A stretch of DNA of 64,000 nucleotides from DATBGS01 sp036557885 (lineage in GTDB: Bacteria > Chloroflexota > Ktedonobacteria > Ktedonobacterales > DATBGS01), in the NCBI GenBank assembly GCA_036557885.1, contig DATBGS010000126.1, positions 37,009-101,008 on the forward strand, written 5' to 3'. A model generated the notes under the pieces. It had not been told where the DNA came from. It ran no database searches and worked only from the letters and a program-made list of their open reading frames with translations. Shown piece by piece: positions 51,277 to 61,877 of the stretch (the first letter of the stretch is position 1; each line of letters begins with the position of its first letter). A program made the translations under genes and the position numbers.

Positions 51277-53010
51277 TTAGTCCTCCACGCCCCGCTTAGA
51301 GCCGGCGCGTCCAGCGCGGGCGGTTTCCTGCTTGTTAGGTGTGGCGCCATTGTCACCTTCGCTGCCCTCTTCAGCTTCCTCACCGGCGCCATCAGTTGCC
51401 TCCTCGGTTTCCTCCTCCTGCCCTGCGTCTCCCTCTTCAACCTCGTCGGTGGCTTCGGCTTCCTCTTCCTCATCGCTCTCAGCTTCCTCTTCAGCCGCCA
51501 CTGGCTGAGAAGCGCGCCCCGAAGCCCGCTGCGCCAGCCGCTCCTTCAGGCTCAACGCCCTGGTAGGCTTGGCTTTGGCTTCCTCCTCCTCTTCGGCTTC
51601 CTCTTCCTCTTCCTCCTCCACTACGCGAGCACGTGCCGCTGCACGCTCCGTAATGGCCGCGCGCCGTCGCCCTGGAACAGCAATCGTCCCCTTCGGCAAC
51701 CCAAAGAGCGCGGGATGGGTCGCCACACCCGTTGGAACGAGCAAGTTCAGGAAGGTGCGAGTCACGGTGATCGCTGTGAAGAGACTGATCACCACGCCCA
51801 GGAAGAGCGTAGTCGCAAACCCGACGATAATACTGGCGCCAAAGTTGCTACCAAACCAGTACAGAATCGCGCAGGTAATCAGCGTGGAGGCGTTAGAATC
51901 GCGGATGGAAGGCCAGGCGCGTTTAAAGCCTACGTCCACTGCCTGGGAAAGCGAGCGCCCGGAGCGTAACTCCTCCTTGACACGCTCAAAGATCAGCACG
52001 TTAGCATCAACCGCCATGCCGATAGACAAAACGAAGCCAGCAATGCCAGCCAGCGTCAGCACCACTGAAAGCAGCTTAAAGACGGCAAATGTGAAGCCCG
52101 CGTAAAGCAGCAGCGCAATATCTGCCAGAAAGCCAGGCAACCGATAGTAAATCAGCATAAAGAGGATAACGATACTGATGCCAATCACGGCAGCAATCTC
52201 GCTATCGTGGATAGATTGCTTACCCAGTGTAGCGGCAACCTCGCGCTCGCTCACAATCTGGAGCGGCAGCGGCAGCGACCCATAGCGCAACAATGCCGCC
52301 GTCTTTTGGGCCGAATCCAGCGTCATGCTGCCGCCGGAAATCTGCCCCTGGCCGGTAATCTGGTTCTGGATCACGGCTGATTCAATCACCACCCCATCCA
52401 GGGTGATCGTCAAATATTGACCAACGTGGGTGCGGGTATAATCCGAAAACGCGCTTTGCTTGGCGCCCTTAAATTGGAACAGAATAACCGGCTGGCTGGT
52501 TTGCTGGTCAATGGTGGCGCTAATGTTGCCTGAGTCCAGATCGGCGCCTGTAAAGACTACCGGATAGTTAGAACCAGATGGCACGGGCTGATTCACCTGC
52601 AACTGCACCGAGCCAGTATCAATGATCTCCATCTTTCCGGTCTGGCCCAACAGCTTTACCGCGTCCTGTTCGTTCTTCAGACCAGGCAACTCCACCGAGA
52701 TCAGGTTGGTGCCCTCCGTCCGAATCACCGGCTCGGAGACGCCCAGACCACCGTTTACGCGCTGTTCAATATTATTGCGCGCATCATCCAGATGGCTCAG
52801 TTCACCCGGCTGGCAGGTATGACCAGGCAGCGTACAGGTGGCCTGCAAAAGCACCTGAACGCCTCCCTGAAGGTCCAATCCCAGCCGAGGTTGGAGATCA
52901 TTATTAAAATCACCAAGATGAAGACCACCATTATTTGGCGCATCTACATAGGCCGCCCCGGCCACAAGCAGGGCAATAAAGAAGAGAAATAGCAAGGTTC
53001 TACGGGCCAT
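51277..53010 (-). CDS. secD: Protein translocase subunit SecD with acidic tail
   Basis: 577 residues from ATG 53010 (GAGGGGG upstream; an in-frame extension past the promoter is not used). Helix 1, then the D1 motif LGLDLQGGVQVLLQ, then the core with LLRYGSLPLPLQI and GMAVDANVLIFERVKEE. The last 118 residues form a cytoplasmic tail made largely of Glu, Asp and Ala with some basic patches, which ordinary SecD lacks. Promoter at 53131-53159. Confidence 0.95.
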   Translation of the reverse strand: MARRTLLFLFFIALLVAGAAYVDAPNNGGLHLGDFNNDLQPRLGLDLQGGVQVLLQATCTLPGHTCQPGELSHLDDARNNIEQRVNGGLGVSEPVIRTEGTNLISVELPGLKNEQDAVKLLGQTGKMEIIDTGSVQLQVNQPVPSGSNYPVVFTGADLDSGNISATIDQQTSQPVILFQFKGAKQSAFSDYTRTHVGQYLTITLDGVVIESAVIQNQITGQGQISGGSMTLDSAQKTAALLRYGSLPLPLQIVSEREVAATLGKQSIHDSEIAAVIGISIVILFMLIYYRLPGFLADIALLLYAGFTFAVFKLLSVVLTLAGIAGFVLSIGMAVDANVLIFERVKEELRSGRSLSQAVDVGFKRAWPSIRDSNASTLITCAILYWFGSNFGASIIVGFATTLFLGVVISLFTAITVTRTFLNLLVPTGVATHPALFGLPKGTIAVPGRRRAAITERAAARARVVEEEEEEEAEEEEEAKAKPTRALSLKERLAQRASGRASQPVAAEEEAESDEEEEAEATDEVEEGDAGQEEETEEATDGAGEEAEEGSEGDNGATPNKQETARAGRAGSKRGVED

Positions 53011-53130
53011 GAATGAATTCCCCCTCGCTGCATAACCGCGCGAAATAGAGTATTTCAGAGGGTCTGGGAGGGACAACGCTACCCCACCCAGGGAAGCAGC
53101 AGAACATCTCCTGGTCAATAACTCCACCGC

Positions 53131-53159
53131 AGTATATTCAACCCACTACAGGGTGTCAA
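53131..53159 (-). promoter_or_regulatory. secDF promoter
   Basis: Minus strand: consensus -35 TTGACA (53154-53159), 17 bp, -10 TATACT (53131-53136). Leader of about 115 nt. Confidence 0.8.
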
Positions 53160-53251
53160 ATCTACGCGGTGCTTCAGAAAGTGCTTCTCTCTCAAGAGAA
53201 CGAATGAAGACAAAAATGTGCAACATACCCATTTCTGCCTTTCTGGGGGCG

Positions 53252-53983
53252 TCAGGAGCGCTGAGGGGGGGTGCGTGGTTTGAAGCGCGCGCGGAACAGT
53301 TCACAGATGGTCAGACCAATATAGGTCAGCGAGCGCTTGATAGAAATGGAAGAGGATTCTTTGGTATAGCGCGTGGGGATGGGCACTTCTTCGATACGAA
53401 TCTTGTTCAGCACGGCATCCACAATCATCTGGCTATCAAACACAAAATCATCCGAGTAGGCATGGTAGTTCAGGCGCTCCAGCATGCTGCGGTGGTATGC
53501 CTTGAAGCCGCTGTGCAGTTCGCTAAAATGCGTCCCCAACAGCAGATTTTCAATGGTAGTCGTCAGCTTATTGCCCCAGTAGCGATACAGGGGCATCCCG
53601 CCCTTACGCGGGTCAGCCCCCCTCGCAAAGCGCGAGCCAAACGTAAAATCCGCGCGCCCTTTGAGAATTGGCTCAACCAGACGCACAATTGATTTCGGGT
53701 CATATTGGTAATCCGCGTGCAGCAGCACCACCACCTCAGCCCCCGCCCGCAGCGCCTGATCATAGCACGTCTTCTGGTTGGCCCCGTAGCCCTTATTGCG
53801 CTCATGCAGAAAAAGGGTCAGCCCCAACTCGCGGGCCACCTCTGCGGTACGATCACGGCTGGCATCATCAACGACAATCACCTCAGCCTCAAGCTCGGCA
53901 GGAATCTCCTCCACCGTTCGCGCCAGGGTATGCTCGGCCATATACGCTGGCAACGTGACAAAAACCCGCGCCCCCATGCCCAT
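53252..53983 (-). CDS. Family 2 glycosyltransferase (dolichyl-phosphate mannosyltransferase-like)
   Basis: 243 residues with a GT-A fold: VTLPAYMAEHTLARTVEEIP, VIVVDDASRDRTAEVA with the nucleotide-binding Asp residues, and VVLLHADYQYDPKSI with the metal-binding acid motif. The later GNKLTTTIENLLLG and ELHSGFKAYHRSMLERL are typical of polyprenyl-phosphate sugar transferases. No membrane anchor is seen. It should load a sugar onto a lipid carrier for glycan or glycoprotein synthesis. Donor unknown. It lies upstream of secD on the same strand, which has its own promoter. Confidence 0.92.
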   Translation of the reverse strand: MGMGARVFVTLPAYMAEHTLARTVEEIPAELEAEVIVVDDASRDRTAEVARELGLTLFLHERNKGYGANQKTCYDQALRAGAEVVVLLHADYQYDPKSIVRLVEPILKGRADFTFGSRFARGADPRKGGMPLYRYWGNKLTTTIENLLLGTHFSELHSGFKAYHRSMLERLNYHAYSDDFVFDSQMIVDAVLNKIRIEEVPIPTRYTKESSSISIKRSLTYIGLTICELFRARFKPRTPPQRS

Positions 53984-54234
53984 AATTCAGCCTCCGTAGA
54001 GTGTGACAGAGTATCTTCCTGCTTGTTTTAGCGCATCCAGCATGCTGCGAGACAATTTCATTCTAAATGAACGACCTACTGCTGCTCAATCCTGTGGTAC
54101 TTTTAGACCACTGGCTATGTATCCAACCACAAAGTATACTGAGCAGAGAGGGTTGGTGCTGGAATCTGCCAACCGCGCGGCCCTTTCCCTGATTCTACAC
54201 CGTCGGTGAACGCTGATTCCAACCTGGAGGCGCG

Positions 54235-55572
54235 ATGACCAACGAAATTACACGCCTGCAACAAACCAGCCGCCGCATGATGCTTGTCTGGCTGATTGTT
54301 GCCTTCTGCTCGCTGACCTACTGCCTCTTTGGTGCCTTCAGCGACCAGCCACAAATGCTCCATAGCTGGAAGGGCGCTGCATTGCTGCTGCTCGTTGGCA
54401 TCTTTGTCCTCTGGTACATCAACTGGTACTGGCGCTTTTACCAGCCCCGCGCCTGGACGCAAAGTGTCTGGCCTCCACCCTGGCGCAGGGCGCTGCGTCA
54501 GTGGGCAGGGGTCTTTCTGCTTATCAGCCTGATGACCGCCTTGCATCCTTTGATGGGCTGGCTCTTTTGGTGCGCGTTTGGGATGGGCTTTGGCATGTTC
54601 AAGCCACCCTGGGTACTGCTCCCAGTCTGCCTGAGTTCCCTCGGCATCTTCTATGCCCTGTTTGTCACCTCCAATCCGCCCCCAGACGCCATTATCTGGA
54701 TGATCTTATCTATGGGCCTGGCGCTCCTCTCAGTTGGCTACTCCGTCTATTTGATGACTCGCCTGCTCCACCAGCGTTACGAACGCGAGCATGTGTTTCT
54801 AGAGTTGGAAGATGCCCACCGCCAGCTTGCAGAAGCCCATCGCCAGCTTGAGCGCTCAGCCGAGCGCGACGCGGAACTGGCCGTGCTCTCCGAGCGCAAC
54901 CGGCTGGCCCGCGAGATGCACGATACCATCGGGCACGCGCTGGTCTTAATCGCCGTCAAACTAGAGGCAGCGCAGCGCCTGCGCGCAGTCAACCCGGAGC
55001 GCGCCGATCACGAGATTGAAGTCACCAAAGGCGTCGTGCGCGCCACCATGTCCGAACTGCGCGCCTCGCTCGCTGACCTGCGCGCACCAACGGCAGAGCA
55101 GTGTGCGCTGGGCGAGATGCTGGCCCGCAAAGCCTGCGAAAGCGGCGAGCGTGCTGGCTTCTCTGTTTCTACTGATCTCCAGACCAATGCTATAGAACCA
55201 CACCAGCCGCTCTATGAAGCCTTGTATCGCGTGGGCGCAGAAGCCCTCACGAACATCGAAAAACATGCCCACGCCAGCAACGTCACGCTTTCCCTGGTTC
55301 AACAGGCAGAAATGCTGGTGCTGCGCGTTGAAGACGATGGCGTCGGCCTGCCTGCATTAGTCATTAGCGGCAGCCGCGCATCAGGTGCCGCGCCTGGAGA
55401 TACCCCTACGCGCCCCTCCAGCCCACCCGGACACTACGGCATCACCGGCATGCGCGAGCGCGTCGAGGCGCTGGGCGGAACGCTGACGCTTCGCCCGCGA
55501 CCCGGCGGCGGAACGAGTGTTGAGGCCAGCATTCCCTCCAGCATCCCCTACGGAGCACAGTATGGAGCATAG
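54235..55572 (+). CDS. NarL-type membrane sensor histidine kinase
   Basis: 445 residues. About five membrane helices (residues 20-175) are followed by a coiled coil (LEDAHRQLAEAHRQLERSAE), a HisKA_3 dimerisation domain with the phospho-His in REMHDTIGHAL, and a short HATPase domain (GAEALTNIEKHA, VEDDGVG, GITGMRERVEALGG). This is the DesK/LiaS/NarX style. ATG 54235 follows GGAGG. The partner regulator overlaps its end. The input is unknown; intramembrane sensors of this shape often monitor the cell envelope. Confidence 0.94.
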   Translation: MTNEITRLQQTSRRMMLVWLIVAFCSLTYCLFGAFSDQPQMLHSWKGAALLLLVGIFVLWYINWYWRFYQPRAWTQSVWPPPWRRALRQWAGVFLLISLMTALHPLMGWLFWCAFGMGFGMFKPPWVLLPVCLSSLGIFYALFVTSNPPPDAIIWMILSMGLALLSVGYSVYLMTRLLHQRYEREHVFLELEDAHRQLAEAHRQLERSAERDAELAVLSERNRLAREMHDTIGHALVLIAVKLEAAQRLRAVNPERADHEIEVTKGVVRATMSELRASLADLRAPTAEQCALGEMLARKACESGERAGFSVSTDLQTNAIEPHQPLYEALYRVGAEALTNIEKHAHASNVTLSLVQQAEMLVLRVEDDGVGLPALVISGSRASGAAPGDTPTRPSSPPGHYGITGMRERVEALGGTLTLRPRPGGGTSVEASIPSSIPYGAQYGA

Positions 55573-55574
55573 TG

Positions 55575-56243
55575 ATGAAACAGCCGCTCTCCATCCGCCT
55601 GCTGATCTGTGAAGATCAGACGCTCATGCGCGAGGGACTGAAAACGATCCTGGAACTGGATAGCGGCGCCCCACCCTTTGAGATCGTGGGCGAGGCCGCC
55701 AACGGGGAGGAGGCCGTGCTCCAGGCCAGAGCACTAACCCCTGATGTTGTCCTCATGGACATCCAGATGCCCAAACAAAACGGCGTCCAGGCCACCGCCG
55801 CTATTACCACCAGTCTCCCGGCCACGCGCGTCATCATCCTGACCACCTTTGACAACGAAGATTACGTCTTCGAGGCAATCAAAGCAGGCGCGATGGGCTA
55901 CCTGCTCAAAGATACCCCCGCCACCGAGCTTGCTGCCACCATTCGGCGCATCCATCAAGGCGAATCGTTCATCCAACCCAAGGTCGCCACGCGCCTGCTC
56001 ATGGAGTTCGGCAGGCGCAACGCCCTTGCCAGAGGCGCCAATGGTGAAGGGGAAGAGTTGAGCCAGCGCGAAGGCGAGGTGCTCAAACTGCTGGCTCAAG
56101 GCGCCAGCAACCGCGAAATTGCCGAGCGGCTGGTGCTGGCCGAAGGCACCGTCAAAAATCATGTCTCCAGCATCCTCATCAAATTGCATGCTGCCAACCG
56201 CACCCAGGCAGCAAAACTGGCCCGCGAGCGGGGCCTGATCTAG
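55575..56243 (+). CDS. NarL/LuxR-family response regulator
   Basis: 222 residues from ATG 55575. Receiver domain with the acid pocket in ICEDQTLM, phospho-acceptor in VLMDIQMPKQNG, Thr in ILTTFDNEDY and Lys in YLLKDTP. The C-terminal LuxR helix-turn-helix reads LSQREGEVLKLLAQGASNRE and continues to VKNHVSSILIKL. It partners the kinase just upstream. Targets are unknown; the ATP synthase operon that follows has its own promoter. Confidence 0.96.
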   Translation: MKQPLSIRLLICEDQTLMREGLKTILELDSGAPPFEIVGEAANGEEAVLQARALTPDVVLMDIQMPKQNGVQATAAITTSLPATRVIILTTFDNEDYVFEAIKAGAMGYLLKDTPATELAATIRRIHQGESFIQPKVATRLLMEFGRRNALARGANGEGEELSQREGEVLKLLAQGASNREIAERLVLAEGTVKNHVSSILIKLHAANRTQAAKLARERGLI

Positions 56244-56268
56244 CGCAGAGAGCAGCATCCGCTGGGAT

Positions 56269-56297
56269 TTGCACGGAAGTGAAGAATGTGCTATATT
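56269..56297 (+). promoter_or_regulatory. ATP synthase operon promoter
   Basis: -35 TTGCAC (56269-56274), 17 bp, extended -10 TGC-TATATT (TATATT at 56292-56297). Start near 56304, about 30 nt before the first gene. Confidence 0.65.
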
Positions 56298-56333
56298 TTG
56301 TGCGGCGCACGAAGAAGACGCCTGTGAGATTCA

Positions 56334-56576
56334 ATGCAGAACCCCAAAAAGCAAACAACAGATGAGTCTCGTGACTCTTCCATAAAAGCGTATGCGATAG
56401 CCAGCCAGGTTGGGCTAGGCATTGTCCTCCCCCTGGCCGGAGGTGGGGTTCTTGGGTGGTATCTCGACAGCCACGTTTTTCAGAATACCGTGCCAATAGC
56501 GACACTCATTGGGCTGCTGCTTGGCCTGATTGCTGGCGTATATGGCTTTATCAGACTGATCTCCTTGCTGAGCTAG
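56334..56576 (+). CDS. AtpZ/AtpI-like ATP synthase accessory protein
   Basis: 80 residues with a charged N-terminus and two membrane helices (SQVGLGIVLPLAGGGVLGWYL and TLIGLLLGLIAGVYGFIRLI). Small proteins of this type precede atpB in many F-ATPase operons and help c-ring assembly or ion supply. Position and topology support the call; sequence alone does not separate AtpZ from AtpI. Confidence 0.85.
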   Translation: MQNPKKQTTDESRDSSIKAYAIASQVGLGIVLPLAGGGVLGWYLDSHVFQNTVPIATLIGLLLGLIAGVYGFIRLISLLS

Positions 56577-56690
56577 CAGGACTTCCGCCACCAGGCGAAA
56601 TGCACCTGCTGTCTATCATCGCAGAACCAGAGGGGAGCGGTTGGAGGGCAAAGCGGCTGTGGCAGCCCGGCAGATAAAGGGGGAACACCC

Positions 56691-57551
56691 GTGTTCTGGA
56701 ACCTGCCGGACATCAAGATCGCTCCAGAAACTCTTTTTTATATTGGGCCGATGCCCATCTCCAACACGCTGATTGCCACCTGGTTCAGCATCCTTGTGGT
56801 GCTGGCGTTTGGCTTCATCACCAAGCGCAGCCTCTCGCTGGTGCCTCGCGGGGTCGCCAACTTCTTCGAGTGGATTTTTGAGCAAATCCTCAACCTCTGC
56901 GAAGAAGTAGCCGGGGCCGAAAAGGGGCGCAAGTTCTTTCCAATTGTCTGCACCATCTTCCTCTTTGTGCTGACCTCGAACTACCTGGAACTGATTCCAG
57001 GCGTAGAGTCCATTGGCACCATCAACGCTCCCGTTCATAATGCGTTTCTTGGGTTCCTGCTCTACACCAAAGACGATTCCAACAAGATTGCGCCCTGGAT
57101 TCGCCCCGCCTCCACCGACCTCAACCTGACGATTGGTCTGGCGATTATCTCGGTGGTCATCACCCAGATTTACGGCTTCCGCATGCTGGGCCCCAGGCTC
57201 CATCTTGGTCGCTACTTCACACTGCGCGAGGGCATCATTGGCCTCTTCGTCGGCGTGCTCGAAGCGATTTTGGAACTGGCGCGCGTCATCTCGTTTAGCT
57301 TCCGTCTTTTTGGTAACATCTTCGCTGGTGATGTCCTGCTCCTGGTCATGGCCTTCCTGGTCCCGGCACTTGGCCCGGTGCCCTTCCTGCTGCTGGAAAC
57401 TCTGGTTGGTCTAGTCCAGGCGTTTGTCTTTGCCATGCTGACCCTGGTCTTCCTGAGTCTGGGCACCACTGCGCACGGCGGCGAAGAACATCACGATGAG
57501 GCGCGGCACAGTGAGCATGCGACGGTTGAGCAAACCGCTGCCAGCCACTAA
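56691..57551 (+). CDS. atpB: ATP synthase subunit a
   Basis: 286 residues, the membrane stator that forms the proton half-channels. GTG 56691 has AAAGGGGGA upstream. The functional Arg is in LELARVISFSFRLFGNIFAG, followed by GLVQAFVFAMLTLVFLSLG. The C-terminus is His/Glu-rich (HGGEEHHDEARHSEH), which is not usual. A 242-nt spacer separates it from atpE. Confidence 0.96.
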   Translation: MFWNLPDIKIAPETLFYIGPMPISNTLIATWFSILVVLAFGFITKRSLSLVPRGVANFFEWIFEQILNLCEEVAGAEKGRKFFPIVCTIFLFVLTSNYLELIPGVESIGTINAPVHNAFLGFLLYTKDDSNKIAPWIRPASTDLNLTIGLAIISVVITQIYGFRMLGPRLHLGRYFTLREGIIGLFVGVLEAILELARVISFSFRLFGNIFAGDVLLLVMAFLVPALGPVPFLLLETLVGLVQAFVFAMLTLVFLSLGTTAHGGEEHHDEARHSEHATVEQTAASH

Positions 57552-57793
57552 ATAGCAAGGTCAGTGAGCTTCGGCCCAACGCGCCAGGCGCAAGGAAGCA
57601 GACTCTGGCATGGCATATTCCCTGCAAGGAAGCCCTGCTCGTTAACGGGTGAGTTTATCGCACATATCACACATATACGCGCCCACCCCGCTTTCATCCG
57701 AGAGCGGTAGATATAAAGGCGAACCGTACTTTTCAAGTACACATCAAACATCTTGAACACACTATCTCGTTCTTCTTGAGGAGGATCGTTTCC
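57552..57793 (+). other. Long atpB-atpE spacer
   Basis: 242 nt without a gene in an otherwise tight operon. It holds a small hairpin GTACTT-TTC-AAGTAC (57726-57740), a TATAAA (57712-57717) without a good -35, and the strong atpE ribosome-binding site GAGGAGGATC. It may carry an extra promoter or RNA processing site to raise c-subunit output. Confidence 0.35.
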
Positions 57794-58033
57794 ATGCATG
57801 ACATGATTGGCGTTGCCGCAGCTCTGGCAATTGGTATCGGCGCGATTGGCCCCGGCATCGGCATCGGCCTGATGGCTGGCCCCGCGCTCAGCGCAATGGG
57901 CCGCAACCCGGAAGCCGCCCCGATGATTCGTACCAATATGATTCTCGCCATCGTATTTGCCGAGGCCGTCTCGATCTACGCCCTGGTCGTGGCGCTGCTC
58001 GTCTTCTTCCTTGGCCCAGCCCTGTTGAAGTAA
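57794..58033 (+). CDS. atpE: ATP synthase subunit c
   Basis: 79 residues from ATG 57794 (GAGGAGG upstream; an in-frame TTG within that site is not used). Hairpin of two membrane helices with the GIGAIGPGIGIGLMAGPAL glycine helix, the RNPE loop that contacts gamma/epsilon, and the ion-binding Glu in FAEAVSIYALVVALLV. The residues around the Glu lack the Na+ signature (Gln and ES/T), so it is probably proton-driven. Confidence 0.97.
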   Translation: MHDMIGVAAALAIGIGAIGPGIGIGLMAGPALSAMGRNPEAAPMIRTNMILAIVFAEAVSIYALVVALLVFFLGPALLK

Positions 58034-58049
58034 GAGCGTTGCCCACCTT

Positions 58050-58079
58050 GTCGCATCTGGTCGGCAGGCCGGATGCGAC
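58050..58079 (+). promoter_or_regulatory. Intercistronic hairpin between atpE and atpF
   Basis: An 11-bp stem with one T-G pair (58050-58060 with 58069-58079) and an 8-nt loop, right after atpE. Likely stabilises or attenuates the transcript so that c is made in excess over b. Confidence 0.5.
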
Positions 58080-58107
58080 CTGAAAGGCTATAGAAGGAGG
58101 GCAACCG

Positions 58108-58608
58108 ATGAACGAAGGATTGGGCATTAACGTCTGGTTCCTCGTCTCGCAGATTGTCAGTTTTCTCATCCTGTTCTACATCTTGAAAAGATGGGTCTTC
58201 CCCGCCATCATGAAAACGCTGGACCGGCGCGCTCAGGTGATCAGGGAAGGCGTGGACAACGCGGCCAAAGCTCGCCAGGAACTGGCCGATGCCGAGGCTC
58301 GCGTCAATAAGATGCTTGAAGAGGCGCGTAAAGAGGCGGCGCAAACGCTCCAGCAAGCCACGACAGCGGCCCAGCATGTCCGCGAGGAGATTGAGCAGGA
58401 AGCGCGCAAACGCGCCAACGAAATTGTTCAACAGGCGCAGGTACGCATCCAGCAAGAAATTGCGCAGGCGCGCGCCGAGTTGCGCAGTCAGGTAGCTGAC
58501 CTCTCGATCCTGGCAGCCAGTCGGGTCATTGGCGAATCGCTGGATGATGCCCGTCATCGCCGCCTGGTCGAAGAGTTTGTCAGCAATACAAAGGAACTGC
58601 AATGTTAA
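58108..58608 (+). CDS. atpF: ATP synthase subunit b
   Basis: 166 residues, the peripheral stalk. One N-terminal membrane helix (INVWFLVSQIVSFLILFYIL) then a long charged coiled coil to the end. Only one b gene is present, so a homodimer is expected. GGAGGG precedes ATG 58108. The end overlaps atpH by 7 nt. Confidence 0.96.
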   Translation: MNEGLGINVWFLVSQIVSFLILFYILKRWVFPAIMKTLDRRAQVIREGVDNAAKARQELADAEARVNKMLEEARKEAAQTLQQATTAAQHVREEIEQEARKRANEIVQQAQVRIQQEIAQARAELRSQVADLSILAASRVIGESLDDARHRRLVEEFVSNTKELQC

Positions 58609-59315
58609 GTGGAGCGGTAGCGCGCCGCTATGCTGAGGCCGTCTTCGATCTCGGCGTCCGTGCCGACACGCTGGACCGCTGGATGAGTGACCTGCGCCTG
58701 ATAGCGGAAGCCTATAGTAATCGTCATCTCGCCTTGATCTTGCGCGAGCCAAAGATTCCGTTCAAGCGCAAAGAAGCGATGGTCCGCGACCTGTTGGAAA
58801 AACACGTCCAGCAGCAAAGCCTGGCGCTGGCAATCTTGCTGGTGGAACGCGAACTGGCTGACCTGGCGATCAAAATCGCTGAAGCCTTTGAGCAAAAACT
58901 CAACGACTATCGCGGCGAGGCCACCGCCATCGTCACCAGCGCCGTCCCACTGCCAGAACACCAGCAGCGCGAGGTCGCCAACTATTTGCAAAACATTACC
59001 GGCAAGCGGCGCATTAATCTGCAAACCAAAGTCAATCCAGACATCCTGGGCGGCATTGTCGCCCAGATTGGCGATACCTTAATTGATGGGAGCGTCCGCC
59101 GCAGGCTGAACCTGATGCGCGATCAGATCATTCGCGGCAACATTGGCGGCGCAACAGATGGCGGCGCGGCTGCCACTGAAAGCAATGGCACTGGGCCAGG
59201 CAGCCCACCCCCACCGGCCAGCAATGGGACGGGACCATCCGCTTCAGGTTCGCAGCCACCTGGAGGCAACCAGCAAGGCAAGAAGCCGGGCAGTGGCAAC
59301 CGGCCCAGGCGCTGA
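58602..59315 (+). CDS. atpH: ATP synthase subunit delta with extended C-terminus
   Basis: 237 residues, longer than the usual 180. The conserved part (SGAVARRYAEAVFDLG ... DPDILGG-type VNPDILGGIVAQIGDTLIDGS) ends near residue 175. The remaining 55 residues are Gly, Pro, Ser, Asn-rich with a basic end and look disordered. Delta joins the b stalk to the top of the alpha-beta ring. Confidence 0.94.
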   Translation: MLSGAVARRYAEAVFDLGVRADTLDRWMSDLRLIAEAYSNRHLALILREPKIPFKRKEAMVRDLLEKHVQQQSLALAILLVERELADLAIKIAEAFEQKLNDYRGEATAIVTSAVPLPEHQQREVANYLQNITGKRRINLQTKVNPDILGGIVAQIGDTLIDGSVRRRLNLMRDQIIRGNIGGATDGGAAATESNGTGPGSPPPPASNGTGPSASGSQPPGGNQQGKKPGSGNRPRR

Positions 59316-59351
59316 GGAAGAACTGCTAACGAGTAGCTGAGGAGCAACACT

Positions 59352-60887
<1,536 letters not shown>

Positions 60888-60987
60888 GCGATGCTTCCGG
60901 CTGGGCGCCAGGTGACGCCTGCTGTCAGGTGTTCTCGACAACAGGCACCGCCCCTGACGCCCAAAGGGAGGCTCCAAGGAGAGCACT

Positions 60988-61875
60988 ATGGCAACACTCC
61001 GAGACATCAAACGGCGCATTCGCTCAGTCAAGAATATCGCGCAGAGTACGCGCGCCTTGCAGCTTGTCGCCAGCAGCAAGATGCGCCGCGCCCAGGATCG
61101 GGTATTGGCAGCCCGGCCCTATGCTGACCAGTTACAGCGCCTACTTGTCAGGCTATCTCAGGCTGGCGGCATGGATGAACCCCAACCCTTGATGGAGCAG
61201 CGTCCGCTACGCAATCTGGGCATTGTGCTGGTTTCGCCTGATCGTGGCTTTTGTGGCTCATTGCCCGGAAACCTGAACCGGCACGCCGCGCAAACCGTTC
61301 TGGACGAACTGCGCGCCGCGCAAAACGGCGCCTTCAATCCCCAGAACGCCCTGGGCAACTTTATCGCCGTCGGGCGCAAGGGGCGCGACTTTGCTGTGCG
61401 CACTCAGCAGCATCTCCTGGGCGAGTTTACCCAATATGGCGACCAGCCCGACATCAATACCATTCGAGCTATTGCCCGGCTTGCCACCGACGCCTACCTC
61501 AACAACGAAGTAGACCGCGTTGATTTGATCTATGCAAAGTTCGTCTCAACTGTAAGTCAGCAGCCCGTCACCATTCAGCTTTTGCCAGTCGTCCCACCTG
61601 CGCATGAGGAAGCGGAGCGGATTGAAGAGTATATCTACGAACCGGACCCTGCGACACTCTTCAGTGAACTGCTGCCTCGCTACATTGAAACCCTGATTTA
61701 CCAGGCCATGCTTGAGTCACTTGCCAGCCAGTGGTCGGCACAGATGGTTGCCATGAAAAACGCAACCGACAACGCCACTGAACTGGTGGGTGATCTCACC
61801 CTGGTCTATAACAAAGCGCGTCAGCAGGCCATCACCACGCAGATTCTCGAAGTTGTGGCTGGCGCCAGTCAATAG
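60988..61875 (+). CDS. atpG: ATP synthase subunit gamma
   Basis: 295 residues, the central rotor shaft. N-terminal helix MATLRDIKRRIRSVKNIAQS and C-terminal helix MKNATDNATELVGDLTLVYN form the coiled coil; VSPDRGFCGSLPGNL lies in the Rossmann-like part. AAGGAGAG precedes ATG 60988. A repeat element separates it from atpD. Confidence 0.97.
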   Translation: MATLRDIKRRIRSVKNIAQSTRALQLVASSKMRRAQDRVLAARPYADQLQRLLVRLSQAGGMDEPQPLMEQRPLRNLGIVLVSPDRGFCGSLPGNLNRHAAQTVLDELRAAQNGAFNPQNALGNFIAVGRKGRDFAVRTQQHLLGEFTQYGDQPDINTIRAIARLATDAYLNNEVDRVDLIYAKFVSTVSQQPVTIQLLPVVPPAHEEAERIEEYIYEPDPATLFSELLPRYIETLIYQAMLESLASQWSAQMVAMKNATDNATELVGDLTLVYNKARQQAITTQILEVVAGASQ

Positions 61876-61877
61876 TA

